Source: Pseudonocardiales bacterium
GTDB lineage: Bacteria; Actinomycetota; Actinomycetes; Mycobacteriales; Pseudonocardiaceae
DNA length: 37,449 nt
NCBI GenBank assembly: GCA_019244165.1
Contig: JAFATA010000032.1
Span: 1-37,449, forward strand
Direction of reading: 5' to 3'
A program made the position numbers and the translations under genes. The notes under the pieces were generated by a model. That model saw only the letters and a program-made list of their open reading frames with translations. It did no database searches and was not told the origin of the DNA. The first letter of the stretch is position 1. Every line of letters starts with the position of its first letter. Positions 20,700 to 28,551 of this stretch are shown piece by piece.

Positions 20700-21281
20700 T
20701 CAGGCCGTCACGGGATTCATCGTGTGGCTTGTCCTGTCGCGTAGGTAGACGTCGAGTAGTGGCGCTGGTGGTGTTGGTTGTCGGGTGCCGATGTGGTGGT
20801 AGCCCCATGTGATGTAGGTGTTGCGGGCGTGGGTATTGCCGTGGTGGGTGGCGATGGTGACGCGTTGCTCGGTGCGTGTGGCGAGTAGGTGGTCGTGGAT
20901 GCGTCGGCCGATGCCGTGGCCTTGATACCGGGGTTTAACGATGACTTCGAAGAGTGCGAACGTGCGGTGTCCGTCTTCACGGGTGAACGCCGGACCGGTC
21001 GGTGGTGGTTGGATGGTTGCCCACCAGCGTGTGGTGGTGGGCAGGGTGATTCCGTAGGCGAAACCTATAGCCTTCTCGTTGGCGTAGGCGACAACAGCGC
21101 CGAACCCTGCCATGGCGGCGTGGCGTTGGAGCCGTTGACTGAATCGTCCCAACGACCAGAACGGTTTGTGGATCTCGTGTCCGAACACTCCACGGTAGAT
21201 GTCGATGGCAATGTTTCGGATCGCACTCAGTTCGCGACCGGTGTAGTGGCGTAGTTCTATATCGGGTTCGGCTGCCGTCAT
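20700..21281 (-). CDS. GNAT-family N-acetyltransferase
   Basis: About 193 residues from the ATG at 21281 (MTAAEPDIELRHYTGRE). The GNAT fold is recognisable from FALFEVIVKPRYQGHGIGRR, which holds beta-strand 4 and the acetyl-CoA pyrophosphate loop (Q-G-x-G-I-G-R), and from the later NTHARNTYITWGYHHIGTRQ. Such enzymes transfer an acetyl group from acetyl-CoA to an amine; the substrate cannot be predicted. Upstream in-frame starts add up to 26 poorly conserved residues and are less likely. The gene is convergent with selB and does not appear to belong to the selenium genes. Confidence 0.8.
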   Translation of the reverse strand: MTAAEPDIELRHYTGRELSAIRNIAIDIYRGVFGHEIHKPFWSLGRFSQRLQRHAAMAGFGAVVAYANEKAIGFAYGITLPTTTRWWATIQPPPTGPAFTREDGHRTFALFEVIVKPRYQGHGIGRRIHDHLLATRTEQRVTIATHHGNTHARNTYITWGYHHIGTRQPTPPAPLLDVYLRDRTSHTMNPVTA

Positions 21282-21361
21282 GGTGTCGTCGGTCTTGTCT
21301 GCCAGACGCATTGATTGTATTGGGCGTTCCAGCCGCGCACCACAGCCACGGTGTGTCATGG

Positions 21362-21956
21362 ATGAGGCTGGCCTGGTATGAGCTGCGCAATGCCGCGCTC
21401 AGCGCGATCGCCTGGGGCTGGTCGGGGTGACCCCGGGCACGTTCCCGGAAGCTGACCGGCGCTGGCATGGCCGGCAGGACGCCACAGAACTCTGCCCGGT
21501 CTGGGATAGCTGGCAGCACCACCCGATCACCAACCTAGCCGATACCTATGCGGTCTGGAGCCAGCATCCCTACGGCGTGTTACTGGTGTGCGGGCGCGGG
21601 GTGGACGTCCTCGAACTGCCGCACTGGTTGCAGGGGCTGCTGCCCGCACCCGAGGTGCCACAGGTGCCCGTCGCAGCGACGGGGCAGTTCGACGAGCGGC
21701 GGCTGCTGTTCACCACCACCGGCTCCGGCGCCCTTGCCGACGATGTGAGCCGGACGGGAGTGCGCCTGCACACCGTAGGGGCCTTGGTGGCGCTGCCCCC
21801 ACCACCGCGCGGTTCCTCATACCGCGCCGGTAGGTCGAACCACCCCCGCGCGAGCCCACCGGCCGCCTGCCCACCGCGGATGAGGTGCAGGCTGGGTTGC
21901 TCACCGCGCTGGCGCGCTCTGGGTTCGGCGCGAAAGCAGACGATGACGAGGCCTAG
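21362..21956 (+). pseudogene. bifunctional DNA primase/polymerase-like remnant
   Basis: Frame 2 begins MRLAWYELRNAALSAIAWGW, frame 1 continues with NLADTYAVWSQHPYGVLLVC, GVDVLELPHWLQGLLP and LFTTTGSGALADDVSRTGVR, and frame 3 ends with EPTGRLPTADEVQAGLLTAL before TAG at 21954-21956. The order follows the short prim-pol N-terminal domain proteins common in actinobacterial integrative elements. Two frameshifts (near 21425 and 21850) break it. It is the only trace of an integrative or plasmid-derived element next to the grd operon. Confidence 0.6.
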
Positions 21957-22201
21957 AGCGCGGCACCGGGCACCCTCCCGGTGGTGCGACCTGAAACCTG
22001 AGGGTGAGGGGCTCGCGGTGGCGGAGTTGCTGGGCCGCGAGCAGCGCGAGCCACTGGTCCGCCGGCCGTTGTGGCGGCGCCTGCTCCAGTACCGGCGTGA
22101 GCCCGCTGGGGTGCCTCGGCGGGCCGTGGTGATTCCGGTGCCCCGCGCCGCCGCTGACTCGGGGTTACGATGGGATGGGGAGCCGTTGAGGGGAGCCCAT
22201 C

Positions 22202-23476
22202 GTGTCGGCACTGCGGCGCATCATCCACGATGTCCGCTCCCTCAAGCTCGGCAACGCCACCCGATACGAGCAGCACCAGCTGGTGGTTGGCCAGGACCAG
22301 GTGGCGGCACTGTTCGCCGATCCTGCTCTGGCGTCGGTGCGCGTCCATACTGCGGTACCAGGAGACCGGGTTCGGATCATCGCGCCGCTGGATGTGGTGG
22401 AGCCGCGTTCCAAAGGCCCGGGTGGGGGAGTTTTTCCCGGCTGGATAGCGCGGGTCAACCGCAAGCGTGGCGGTGACACGCATGTGCTGCGCGGGGCGGC
22501 AGTGCTGGCCGCCGGCTACCTACCCCGCAACCAAGAAGGCCTGATCGACATGTCCGGTCCGGCGGCTGAGCGCTCCCCCTTCGGCCAGACACACAATGTT
22601 GTGATCGAGTTCGACCGGGCTGACGATGCCTCCTGGCAGGAGGCTGAGGTCGCCTTGCGCCGCGGGTTGCTGGCCCTGGCGGTGCACCTCGCGGACGCCG
22701 CCGTCGACGCCACGCCCGACGCGATCGAGGAGTTGGCGCCCCCACACCGTGCCGGCACGTCCACCGGCGGGCTACCCCGCGTGGGTGCGATCACCAACCT
22801 GCAGACTCAGGGCGCGTTCAAGGACGTCTTCGTCTATGGGCGCAGTATGGCGGGCAGCCTGCCGACCCTGTTCGACCCTGCCGAGATCGAGGACGGTGCC
22901 GTAGTCAGCGGCCAGTACGGCCACCCAGCCCTGCGCAACCCTACCTACCTGCACCAAAACCACCCAGTGATCGCCGAGTTGCGGGCCCGCGACGGGCAGG
23001 ACCTGTGCTTTGCCGGGGTGGTGCTGTGCCCTGAGCCGGTGCAGCAAGCCGACAAGGAACTGGTTTCCACGCATGCCGCCTGGTTGTGCCGCACCGCCGG
23101 CTTCGACGCCGCCATCGTGACCAAGGAAGGCGCGGGCAACGCGGACAACGACCTGATGTTGAAGGTAGATGCCCTGGAGGCCGACGGTCTGACCGCGGTG
23201 GCGCTGTACGCCGAGCTGTCCGGCGCTGATGGCACCGGTCCGCCGCTGGTGGCTGGTCCGCGGCGCGGCGCGGTGGTCAGCACCGGTAACTACGACCAGC
23301 GGGTGAAGCTGCCGGCAGTGGAGCGGGCGTTCGGCGGCACCCGGCTACGCATCGCCGACGCGGAGGCAACCGCCGCGGTCGAGGTTCCCACCGCCGCGAT
23401 CCTGTGTGCCCTGAGCCCGCTCGGTGCCGGGCGGCTGACCTGCCGCTCCGAGCAGCAGTTGGGAGCTACCGCCTGA
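22202..23476 (+). CDS. grdE: glycine/sarcosine/betaine reductase component B, alpha/beta precursor-like subunit
   Basis: This 424-residue protein follows the GrdE/GrdG family from end to end. Visible landmarks are LGNATRYEQHQLVV, PGDRVRIIAPLDVVEPRSKG, NQEGLIDMSGPAAERSPFGQ, ITNLQTQGAFKDVFVYGR, LPTLFDPAEIEDGAVVSGQY and ADKELVSTHAAWL. In characterised systems the precursor is cleaved before a cysteine in the motif SGNCVSAC, giving two subunits and a carbonyl (pyruvoyl-type) cofactor that binds the amine substrate. Here the region reads SGQYGHPALRNPTY (236-249) with no cysteine, so normal processing looks impossible. GTG start behind GAGGGGAG; stop overlaps the grdB start (TGATG). First gene of the reductase operon. 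Confidence 0.85.
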   Translation: MSALRRIIHDVRSLKLGNATRYEQHQLVVGQDQVAALFADPALASVRVHTAVPGDRVRIIAPLDVVEPRSKGPGGGVFPGWIARVNRKRGGDTHVLRGAAVLAAGYLPRNQEGLIDMSGPAAERSPFGQTHNVVIEFDRADDASWQEAEVALRRGLLALAVHLADAAVDATPDAIEELAPPHRAGTSTGGLPRVGAITNLQTQGAFKDVFVYGRSMAGSLPTLFDPAEIEDGAVVSGQYGHPALRNPTYLHQNHPVIAELRARDGQDLCFAGVVLCPEPVQQADKELVSTHAAWLCRTAGFDAAIVTKEGAGNADNDLMLKVDALEADGLTAVALYAELSGADGTGPPLVAGPRRGAVVSTGNYDQRVKLPAVERAFGGTRLRIADAEATAAVEVPTAAILCALSPLGAGRLTCRSEQQLGATA

Positions 23477-24780
23477 TGCGCATTGTGCACTACGTCAATC
23501 AGTTCTACGCCGGGCTCGGTGGTGAGGAGGCCGCGGGTAGCGGCCCCCGGGTGCTTGACGGCACTGTTGGCCCGGGGCGCCTGCTGGCTCAACTGCTCGG
23601 CGATGCGCACCAGATCGTGGCCACCATCGTGTGCGGTGACGACTACGCCGCCTCCACCGACGCGGCAGCAGCGGAGCTGCTCGAGATGACCCGGGACGCC
23701 GGTGCCGAGCTGCTGGTCGCCGGGCCCGCCTTCGGCAGCGGGCGCTACGGGTTGGCCTGCGCCCGGCTGGTCGCCGCCGCGCAGGCCGCGGGGCTGCCGG
23801 CGCTGGCTGCGATGCACCCGGACAACCCCGGCCTCACCGAGGCGGGCGCTGCGCCGGTGGTGGCGGCCGGTGCCACGTCCCGGCAGATGCGCCCGACGCT
23901 GCAGACCGTCGCCGCCGCGATCGAAAAGCTGGCCACCGGCGCGACGCTGACGGTGGCGGACGGCCGGGTCGCTCGCGCTGCCCGAACCGGTCGGCTGGTC
24001 GAGCAGCGTGCCGCCGCGCGAGCGGTCGAGCTCGTGCTGCGCCGCCTGGCCGGCGAGCGTGATCTCACTGAGGTCCCCATCGGGGGGTTCGACGTGGTGG
24101 CCCCCTCAGCCCCGGTCGAGGCGGCGGCTAGCGCGACCATCGCGCTGGTCACCGAGGGTGCTGTGGTGCCAGCCGGGAACCCGGACCGGCTTGAGTCGGC
24201 CCGCGCCACCCGCTGGCTGCGCTACCCGATCGAGGGCATCGACTCGCTCGCTTCCGGGGAGTGGGAATCGGTGGATGGTGGCTTCGCGACGACCGCCGCC
24301 AACGCCGACCCGAACCGGGTCCTGCCCCTGGACGCCGCCCGCACCCTGGAGCGCGAGGGCACGATTGGCCGGCTGCACAACGAGTTTCTGGTCACGGTGG
24401 GCAACGGCACGCCGGTGGCTACCGCTCGGCGTTTCGGTGTCGAGTGGGCCGCGGAGCTGCGTAAGGCGGGTGTGCAGGCGGCGATCCTGACCGCCACTTG
24501 AGGAACCGGGACGCGTTGCGGGTCAGCGCTTGTCAAGGAGCTGGAGCGGGCAGGTATCCCCACAGCTCTGATCACTAACCTCGTCACGATCGCTGAGCAG
24601 GTCGGCGCGCCGCGAATCGTGCCGGGTCGCGGCATCCCGTACCCGGCGGGCGACCCGGACCTGCCACCACCGGCCGAGCAGGCGTGGCGGCGGCGGCTGG
24701 TGCAGCGGGCGCTGGAGGCGGTCACGACCGCGATCGAGCGCCCGACAATCTTCGACGTCCGGGAGGAGGCCCATGCCTGA
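23476..24780 (+). CDS. grdB: glycine/sarcosine/betaine reductase component B selenoprotein (in-frame UGA = Sec)
   Basis: The ATG frame (MRIVHYVNQFYAGLGGEE) reads 341 codons to a TGA at 24499-24501, then continues uninterrupted to a TGA at 24778-24780. Across the internal TGA the protein reads ILTATU-GTGTRCGSALVKELERAG, matching the selenocysteine site of GrdB (TSTUGTCTRCG...KEIERAG). The full product is 434 residues with Sec342. Other family marks are GPGRLLAQLLG, VAGPAFGSGRYGLACARLVA and NPDRLESARATRWLRYPIEG. Component B binds the amine substrate and forms the Se-carboxymethyl intermediate transferred to GrdA. The middle cysteine of the U-x2-C-x2-C motif is glycine here. A SECIS-like hairpin lies just after the UGA. 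Overlaps grdE by 1 bp and grdC by 8 bp. A conventional ORF call would stop at 24501. Confidence 0.92.
24510..24534 (+). promoter_or_regulatory. SECIS-like hairpin of grdB
   Basis: Starting eight bases after the in-frame UGA, GAC GCGTTG (24510-24518) pairs with CAGCGC-TT-GTC (24524-24534) around the loop CGGGT. The six inner pairs include one G-U, and two unpaired Us lie on the 3' side. Placement close to the UGA and a G-rich apical loop resemble bacterial SECIS elements bound by SelB. The structure was folded by eye. Confidence 0.6.
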
Positions 24781-26200
24781 AACCGCAGTGGTCCGCGCTG
24801 CCAGCCTGGTGCTGGCGCACACCCCTGGCCTGGCCCGGCACGGCTCCAAGCCGATGCGAACCCTGGCGGGCAACGCCGAGCTGACGACCAGCTTCCTGGG
24901 CAACCTGCGCAGCTTCGACGATGCCGTCAACTACCCGCCGCATCAGGCGTTTCTGGGTGCCTGTCACCCTCGCGAGCTGCCAGATCGACCGTGGGTCGGC
25001 ACGGGTTTTCCCGGTGCGGAACGCTTCGCGCCGTTCGGGGAACTGATGCCCGAGGAGGAGTTCTTCGGGTTGATGGCTGCGGTCGACGAGTTCGACCTGC
25101 TGGTGCTCACCCCTGAGGTGGCCGAGCGGGCGGCCAAGCGGCTGGCTTCCCACCCGCTGGCGGATCGCCTGGACCTGGGCCGCATCACCGCGGCGTCCGG
25201 GGATGTCGCCGCTGCGGTAACCAGCGGTGCCCTGCCGGTGTACCTGGCGCCCGATGTTCTCGCCGGCGCGCTGCGCGGGGCGCACGCCGAAGACGAGTCG
25301 CTGGCTGCGCACGTGTTGCTGGAGAACCTGGCTTGCAAGGCCACCGGCACCCTGGCGTTGCTGCATCTCTTGCACGACCACGACGTTGACCCCACCGCGA
25401 TCGACTACACGATCTCCTGCTCTGAGGAAGCCGTCGGGGACCGCTACCAACGCGGCGGGGGCAACATGGGCAAGACCATCGCGTCGGTCGCCGGCCTGGA
25501 TTCCTCGTCCGGAGCAGACGTCAAGAACTTCTGTGCGGCGCCGATCCCCGCCCTGGTGATCGCCGCCAGCCTGGTGGTGGCAGGGGTGTTCGAGCAGGTG
25601 GTTGTCCTCGCTGGGGGTTCGCTGCCCAAGCTGGGCATGAAGTTCGAGGGGCACCTGCGCCATGGCCTGCCCGTGCTGGAAGACGTGCTCGGCGGCGTTG
25701 CGGTGCTGGTGAGCGCCGATGACGGCGTCTCGCCCCGGATCAGGCTCGACGCCGTGGGGCGCCACCGGGTCTCCTCAGGGGGCGCCGGTGCGCAGATCCT
25801 GCATGACCTGACGGTGCAGCCGCTGGAGGCGGTCGGCATGCGCATGCTGGAGGTCGATGACTACGCCACCGAGCTGCACAATCCGGAGATCACCGAACCG
25901 CAGGGCTCCGGAGACGTCGCGGCGCGCAACTACCGCACGATCGCCGCGCTGGCCGCCCGTCGCAAGGAAATCGCTCGCGACGGCATTGAACCGTTTGTCG
26001 CAGAGCGTGGCATGCCGGGCTACGCCCCCACCCAGGGGCACATCGCGTCAGCGATCTGTTACCTGCCCCATGCGCTGCGGCGTCTGCAAGGAGGATCGGC
26101 CAGCAAGGTGTTGCTGCTGGCTAAGGGCAGCCTGTTCCTCGGGCGGATGAGCCAGCGGTCCGACGGGATGAGCGTGCTGCTGGAACGCAACGGAGGCTGA
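24773..26200 (+). CDS. grdC: glycine reductase complex component C, beta subunit (GrdC)
   Basis: A 475-residue thiolase/FabH-like protein. The family core YTISCSEEAVGDRYQRGGGN is followed by SGADVKNFCAAPIPALVIAA, with the active-site cysteine at residue 254, and by VVVLAGGSLPKLGMKFEGHL. In the clostridial complex, GrdC with GrdD takes the acetyl group from the Se-carboxymethyl GrdA intermediate and releases acetyl phosphate. The C-terminal part (ITEPQGSGDVAARNYRTIAA, GMPGYAPTQGHIASAICYLP) is also typical. ATG start behind GGGAGGAGG and overlapping the end of grdB. No GrdD gene follows, so either it lies elsewhere or the acyl intermediate is released differently. Confidence 0.9.
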   Translation: MPETAVVRAASLVLAHTPGLARHGSKPMRTLAGNAELTTSFLGNLRSFDDAVNYPPHQAFLGACHPRELPDRPWVGTGFPGAERFAPFGELMPEEEFFGLMAAVDEFDLLVLTPEVAERAAKRLASHPLADRLDLGRITAASGDVAAAVTSGALPVYLAPDVLAGALRGAHAEDESLAAHVLLENLACKATGTLALLHLLHDHDVDPTAIDYTISCSEEAVGDRYQRGGGNMGKTIASVAGLDSSSGADVKNFCAAPIPALVIAASLVVAGVFEQVVVLAGGSLPKLGMKFEGHLRHGLPVLEDVLGGVAVLVSADDGVSPRIRLDAVGRHRVSSGGAGAQILHDLTVQPLEAVGMRMLEVDDYATELHNPEITEPQGSGDVAARNYRTIAALAARRKEIARDGIEPFVAERGMPGYAPTQGHIASAICYLPHALRRLQGGSASKVLLLAKGSLFLGRMSQRSDGMSVLLERNGG

Positions 26201-26203
26201 CTC

Positions 26204-26530
26204 ATGGGTCAAGTGGTAGAGGCCACGAAAGAAACCTTCCCCGAGCTTGTCGGGTCAGGGCTGGCCCTCATCGACGTGTGGGCCGATAGCTGCCGCCCCT
26301 GCGTGGCGCTTGCGCCACACATGGCGAGCATCGCCGACACCAACCCGGACCTGACCGTCGTCAAGCTGGATGCCAGCAAGGCGCGGCGGCTATGCATGAC
26401 ACTGCAGGTGCGGGGCCTTCCCACCATCCTGCTGTTCCGCGACGGCCAGGAGGTGGCCCGGATTTCCGAGCCCAACCTCACCCCAGAACAGGTCGATTCC
26501 TGGTTATCCACAGCATTAAAGGAGGTGTGA
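26204..26530 (+). CDS. trxA: thioredoxin associated with the reductase operon
   Basis: A 108-residue thioredoxin fold with active site WADSCRPCVALAPH (Cys30 and Cys33), the conserved cis-proline region VRGLPTILLFRDGQEVARI and the expected length. Its CRPC motif differs from the usual CGPC, which should shift the redox potential. Thioredoxin is the electron donor that re-reduces the mixed selenide-sulfide of GrdA in the known complex, and trxA genes lie in clostridial grd operons. It starts 3 bp after grdC, and grdA begins one base after its stop. No thioredoxin reductase gene is present in the window. Confidence 0.9.
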   Translation: MGQVVEATKETFPELVGSGLALIDVWADSCRPCVALAPHMASIADTNPDLTVVKLDASKARRLCMTLQVRGLPTILLFRDGQEVARISEPNLTPEQVDSWLSTALKEV

Positions 26531-26531
26531 C

Positions 26532-26993
26532 ATGTTCGACGGCAAACAGGTCATCGCGATCGGGGAACGCGACGGGGTCTCGGGGACGGCGATTGCGGCT
26601 TGTGCCGAGGCGGCGGGTGCCCCCATCGCCTACGTCGCCACCGAATGCTTCGTTTGAACGGCTGCCGGGGCCATGGATCTGTCCACCCAGGAGACGATCA
26701 AGCGTCTGGCCGATCAGCATGGCGCGGACACGCTGCTCGTGCTGCTGGGCGCACCGGACGCGGAGAGCGCCGGGATCGCCGCCGAGACGGTGGTGCTTGG
26801 TGATCCGAGCTGGGCAGGACCGTTGGCCGGGGTCCAGTTGGGCCTCCCCGTGTACCACATTCTGGAAGACGAGCTGCGCGACGTCATTCCCGCCGAGGTG
26901 TGGGATGAGCAAGTCGGGTTAATGGCCGACGTGCTGGAGGTGGATGCCCTTGCTGACGCGGTGCGGGAGTTCCGCGAACAAGCCCACCACTAA
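26532..26993 (+). CDS. grdA: glycine/sarcosine/betaine reductase selenoprotein A (in-frame UGA = Sec)
   Basis: The frame from ATG 26532 (MFDGKQVIAIGERDGVSG) reads 41 codons to TGA at 26655-26657 and continues to TAA at 26991-26993, 153 residues in all. The site reads YVATECFV-U-TAAGAMDLST, with Cys39-x2-Sec42, identical in layout to the GrdA redox motif CFVU. Downstream ETVVLGDPSWAGPLAGVQLG and LPVYHILEDELRD complete the family. GrdA carries the carboxymethyl group as a selenoether from component B to component C. The Shine-Dalgarno GGAGGTGTGA overlaps the trxA stop. A second, independent UGA at exactly the family's Sec position strongly supports recoding. A downstream hairpin is less clear: TGGA-TCTG-TCCA, about 15 bases after the UGA. 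Confidence 0.93.
26655..26657 (+). promoter_or_regulatory. selenocysteine UGA codon of grdA
   Basis: This TGA is read as Sec42 if the SelB system acts on it. The protein alignment to GrdA is continuous on both sides (ECFV before, TAAGAMDL after). Confidence 0.85.
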
Positions 26994-27038
26994 GCGCTGA
27001 GGAGTTGCTGATCGACAACCGGAAGGGGCGCGCCAGCG

Positions 27039-27614
27039 TCAAGCCCGCGCACCACGCTTGCCCACCGCGCCCCGCAGTCCTATGCAGCCGATGCAACCGA
27101 CGCAGCCCACGCAGTCAATGCAGCCGATGCAACCGACGCATCGGCGGCAGCCAACGCATGCCAAACACCCGATACAGGCCCTGACGCCGGCGCTGAAGGC
27201 GGTTGCGACGCTGCCCAGGACCCCGATGCTGCCTGCGGTGGCCACGCTGCCGGCCACCGCGACACTGCCCGCCGTCGCCGCGCTGCCGGCAACGGCGACA
27301 CTGCCGGCAGTCGCGACGCTGCCGGCCACCGCGACGCTGCCGGCGGTCGCCACGCTCCCGGCGACCGCAACACTTCCGGCCGTCACCACGCTGCTGCGGA
27401 TGGCCCGCCCGCTACGGCCACCCTTGACAGGACGCACGAGCGCTAGGCGGGCAACGGGCGACGGCTTCTCTGGCACAGGACAAGTCTCGCGGAGACCAGG
27501 ACATCCTCGCCAGCCCGCTCCCACAGTCGCCCGTCCCATGGAGCAACCCAGCGAAGCATCCTGGGGCCCGGCGTCGTGGTGCCCACGGCGGCCCTGGCAA
27601 CCTCCCCATCTCAC
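27039..27614 (-). CDS. GSVAxA-hexapeptide and Cys-every-third-residue repeat protein
   Basis: A 191-residue frame with two repeat blocks. Residues about 80-139 are hexapeptides of the type GSVAVA/GSVATA. Residues 147-177 carry 11 cysteines spaced exactly three apart (CIGCLACVGCRRCVGCIG then CIDCVGCVGCIGCIG). Such periods fit a beta-helix or a metal- or sulfide-binding ladder. The GTG start overlaps the stop of the upstream methyltransferase as GTGA, with GGAGG just before it, which favours this strand. The opposite strand is also open (27058-27639) because of the 9/18-bp DNA repeats, but it yields only Met/Gln/Pro and TLPAxA runs. No known function; it sits convergent to grdA. Confidence 0.55.
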   Translation of the reverse strand: MRWGGCQGRRGHHDAGPQDASLGCSMGRATVGAGWRGCPGLRETCPVPEKPSPVARLALVRPVKGGRSGRAIRSSVVTAGSVAVAGSVATAGSVAVAGSVATAGSVAVAGSAATAGSVAVAGSVATAGSIGVLGSVATAFSAGVRACIGCLACVGCRRCVGCIGCIDCVGCVGCIGCIGLRGAVGKRGARA

Positions 27615-28462
27615 TCGCCTCCCGGGTGTGCTGTCCTAGCGGATGAGAACTGGTAGCGGAAGTACAGGCCGAGGTCACGTAGGGGGCGGAGGGGCTGGAT
27701 CAGCCGAGTGAACATCCGCGTGCTCCACGGCAACGCTGCCGCACTGGGAGCCGACAGCGCGCTGAGCGCGTCGATGCAGTGCAACCGAGGCTCGGCACGT
27801 TCCACCTCATATTGATCGTTGATGGCCCAGTGCAGCAGCGGGGTGCCAAAGGCACGCTGGAGCATGATGTTCACGATGCGGATGCCCAACCAGTTGTGGC
27901 CGTCAAAGGCGATCACGCCGTGCTGGAAGCGATCGACGATCCGAGAGAACAGCTCGTGGCCCTGCTCGGGGTGCAGATACATCGTCAGTCCCTCGGCGAC
28001 GATCAGCGTCGGCGCTTCGGTGGGCACCTGGGTCAGCCAGTCCGGCGAGGTGACCGAGGACGCGATCATCCGGTAGTTGCTGCGGGCCGGGAACAGCTTG
28101 CCGCGCACGTCGATCACCTCCGGGTAGTCGACGTCGTACCAGCTCACGCCGGGTCCGGGGTTGACCCGCCAGACGCGCGGATCCAGTCCGGCACCCAGGT
28201 GCACCACGGTGGCCCGCTCGTGTCGGGCCAAAAATTCCGACGTCCAGTCGTCGAAGTGCTTCGAGCGGGCGGCCGCGTAGGGGGCCACCCGTCGGTTCAT
28301 CGCCTTCAGCCGCGAGAAGTCGTAGTCGATCTTCTCGATGGCCTGCACGGCCATCTCGTCGCCGAGGATGCTCGGGGTCATCCGGGCGTCGATGGCCTTG
28401 CCGTACAACGTGACCAGCGCGGTCTCCATCACCGTGTCCAGTCGGACCTTCACCTGCGTCAT
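27611..28462 (-). CDS. SAM-dependent methyltransferase, LCMT/TcmP type
   Basis: A 283-residue class I methyltransferase. SAM motif I is VVHLGAGLDPRVWR (86-99), followed by the acidic loop WYDVDYPEVIDVRGKLFPAR (108-127) and LIVAEGLTMYLHPEQGHELF, the pattern of leucine carboxyl methyltransferase-like O-methyltransferases including TcmP. These methylate carboxyl or hydroxyl groups, often on polyketides; the substrate here is unknown. ATG with GGGGAG six bases upstream. The ABM monooxygenase gene lies 90 bp upstream on the same strand, so the two may form a small tailoring pair. The downstream repeat protein overlaps its stop. Confidence 0.88.
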   Translation of the reverse strand: MTQVKVRLDTVMETALVTLYGKAIDARMTPSILGDEMAVQAIEKIDYDFSRLKAMNRRVAPYAAARSKHFDDWTSEFLARHERATVVHLGAGLDPRVWRVNPGPGVSWYDVDYPEVIDVRGKLFPARSNYRMIASSVTSPDWLTQVPTEAPTLIVAEGLTMYLHPEQGHELFSRIVDRFQHGVIAFDGHNWLGIRIVNIMLQRAFGTPLLHWAINDQYEVERAEPRLHCIDALSALSAPSAAALPWSTRMFTRLIQPLRPLRDLGLYFRYQFSSARTAHPGGE

Positions 28463-28551
28463 GACAGCTCCCCATCAACTGACTCGGTCAGCTCGGCCGC
28501 CGCATCCCGCAACACCGCAGGCGTTGGCTCTGTGGCTGAGCTGGGGGCGCT

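Noticed and set aside
20533-20700. Possible tRNA-Sec (selC) near selB
   Set aside because: No cloverleaf with a TCA anticodon could be drawn; the dyad there is the MITE-like inverted repeat.
21427-22476. 349-codon plus-strand frame spanning the primase remnant into grdE
   Set aside because: Only its first part matches prim-pol. The rest lies out of frame over the conserved grdE start.
27058-27639. Plus-strand frame with MQPMQPTQP and TLPAVATLPATA repeats
   Set aside because: It comes from the same DNA repeats as the minus-strand Cys-rich protein. The minus strand has the coupled GTGA start and a more meaningful pattern. Not fully excluded.
27000-27640. Possible CRISPR-like array
   Set aside because: The repeats are short, adjacent multiples of 9/18 bp without unique spacers and keep an open frame.
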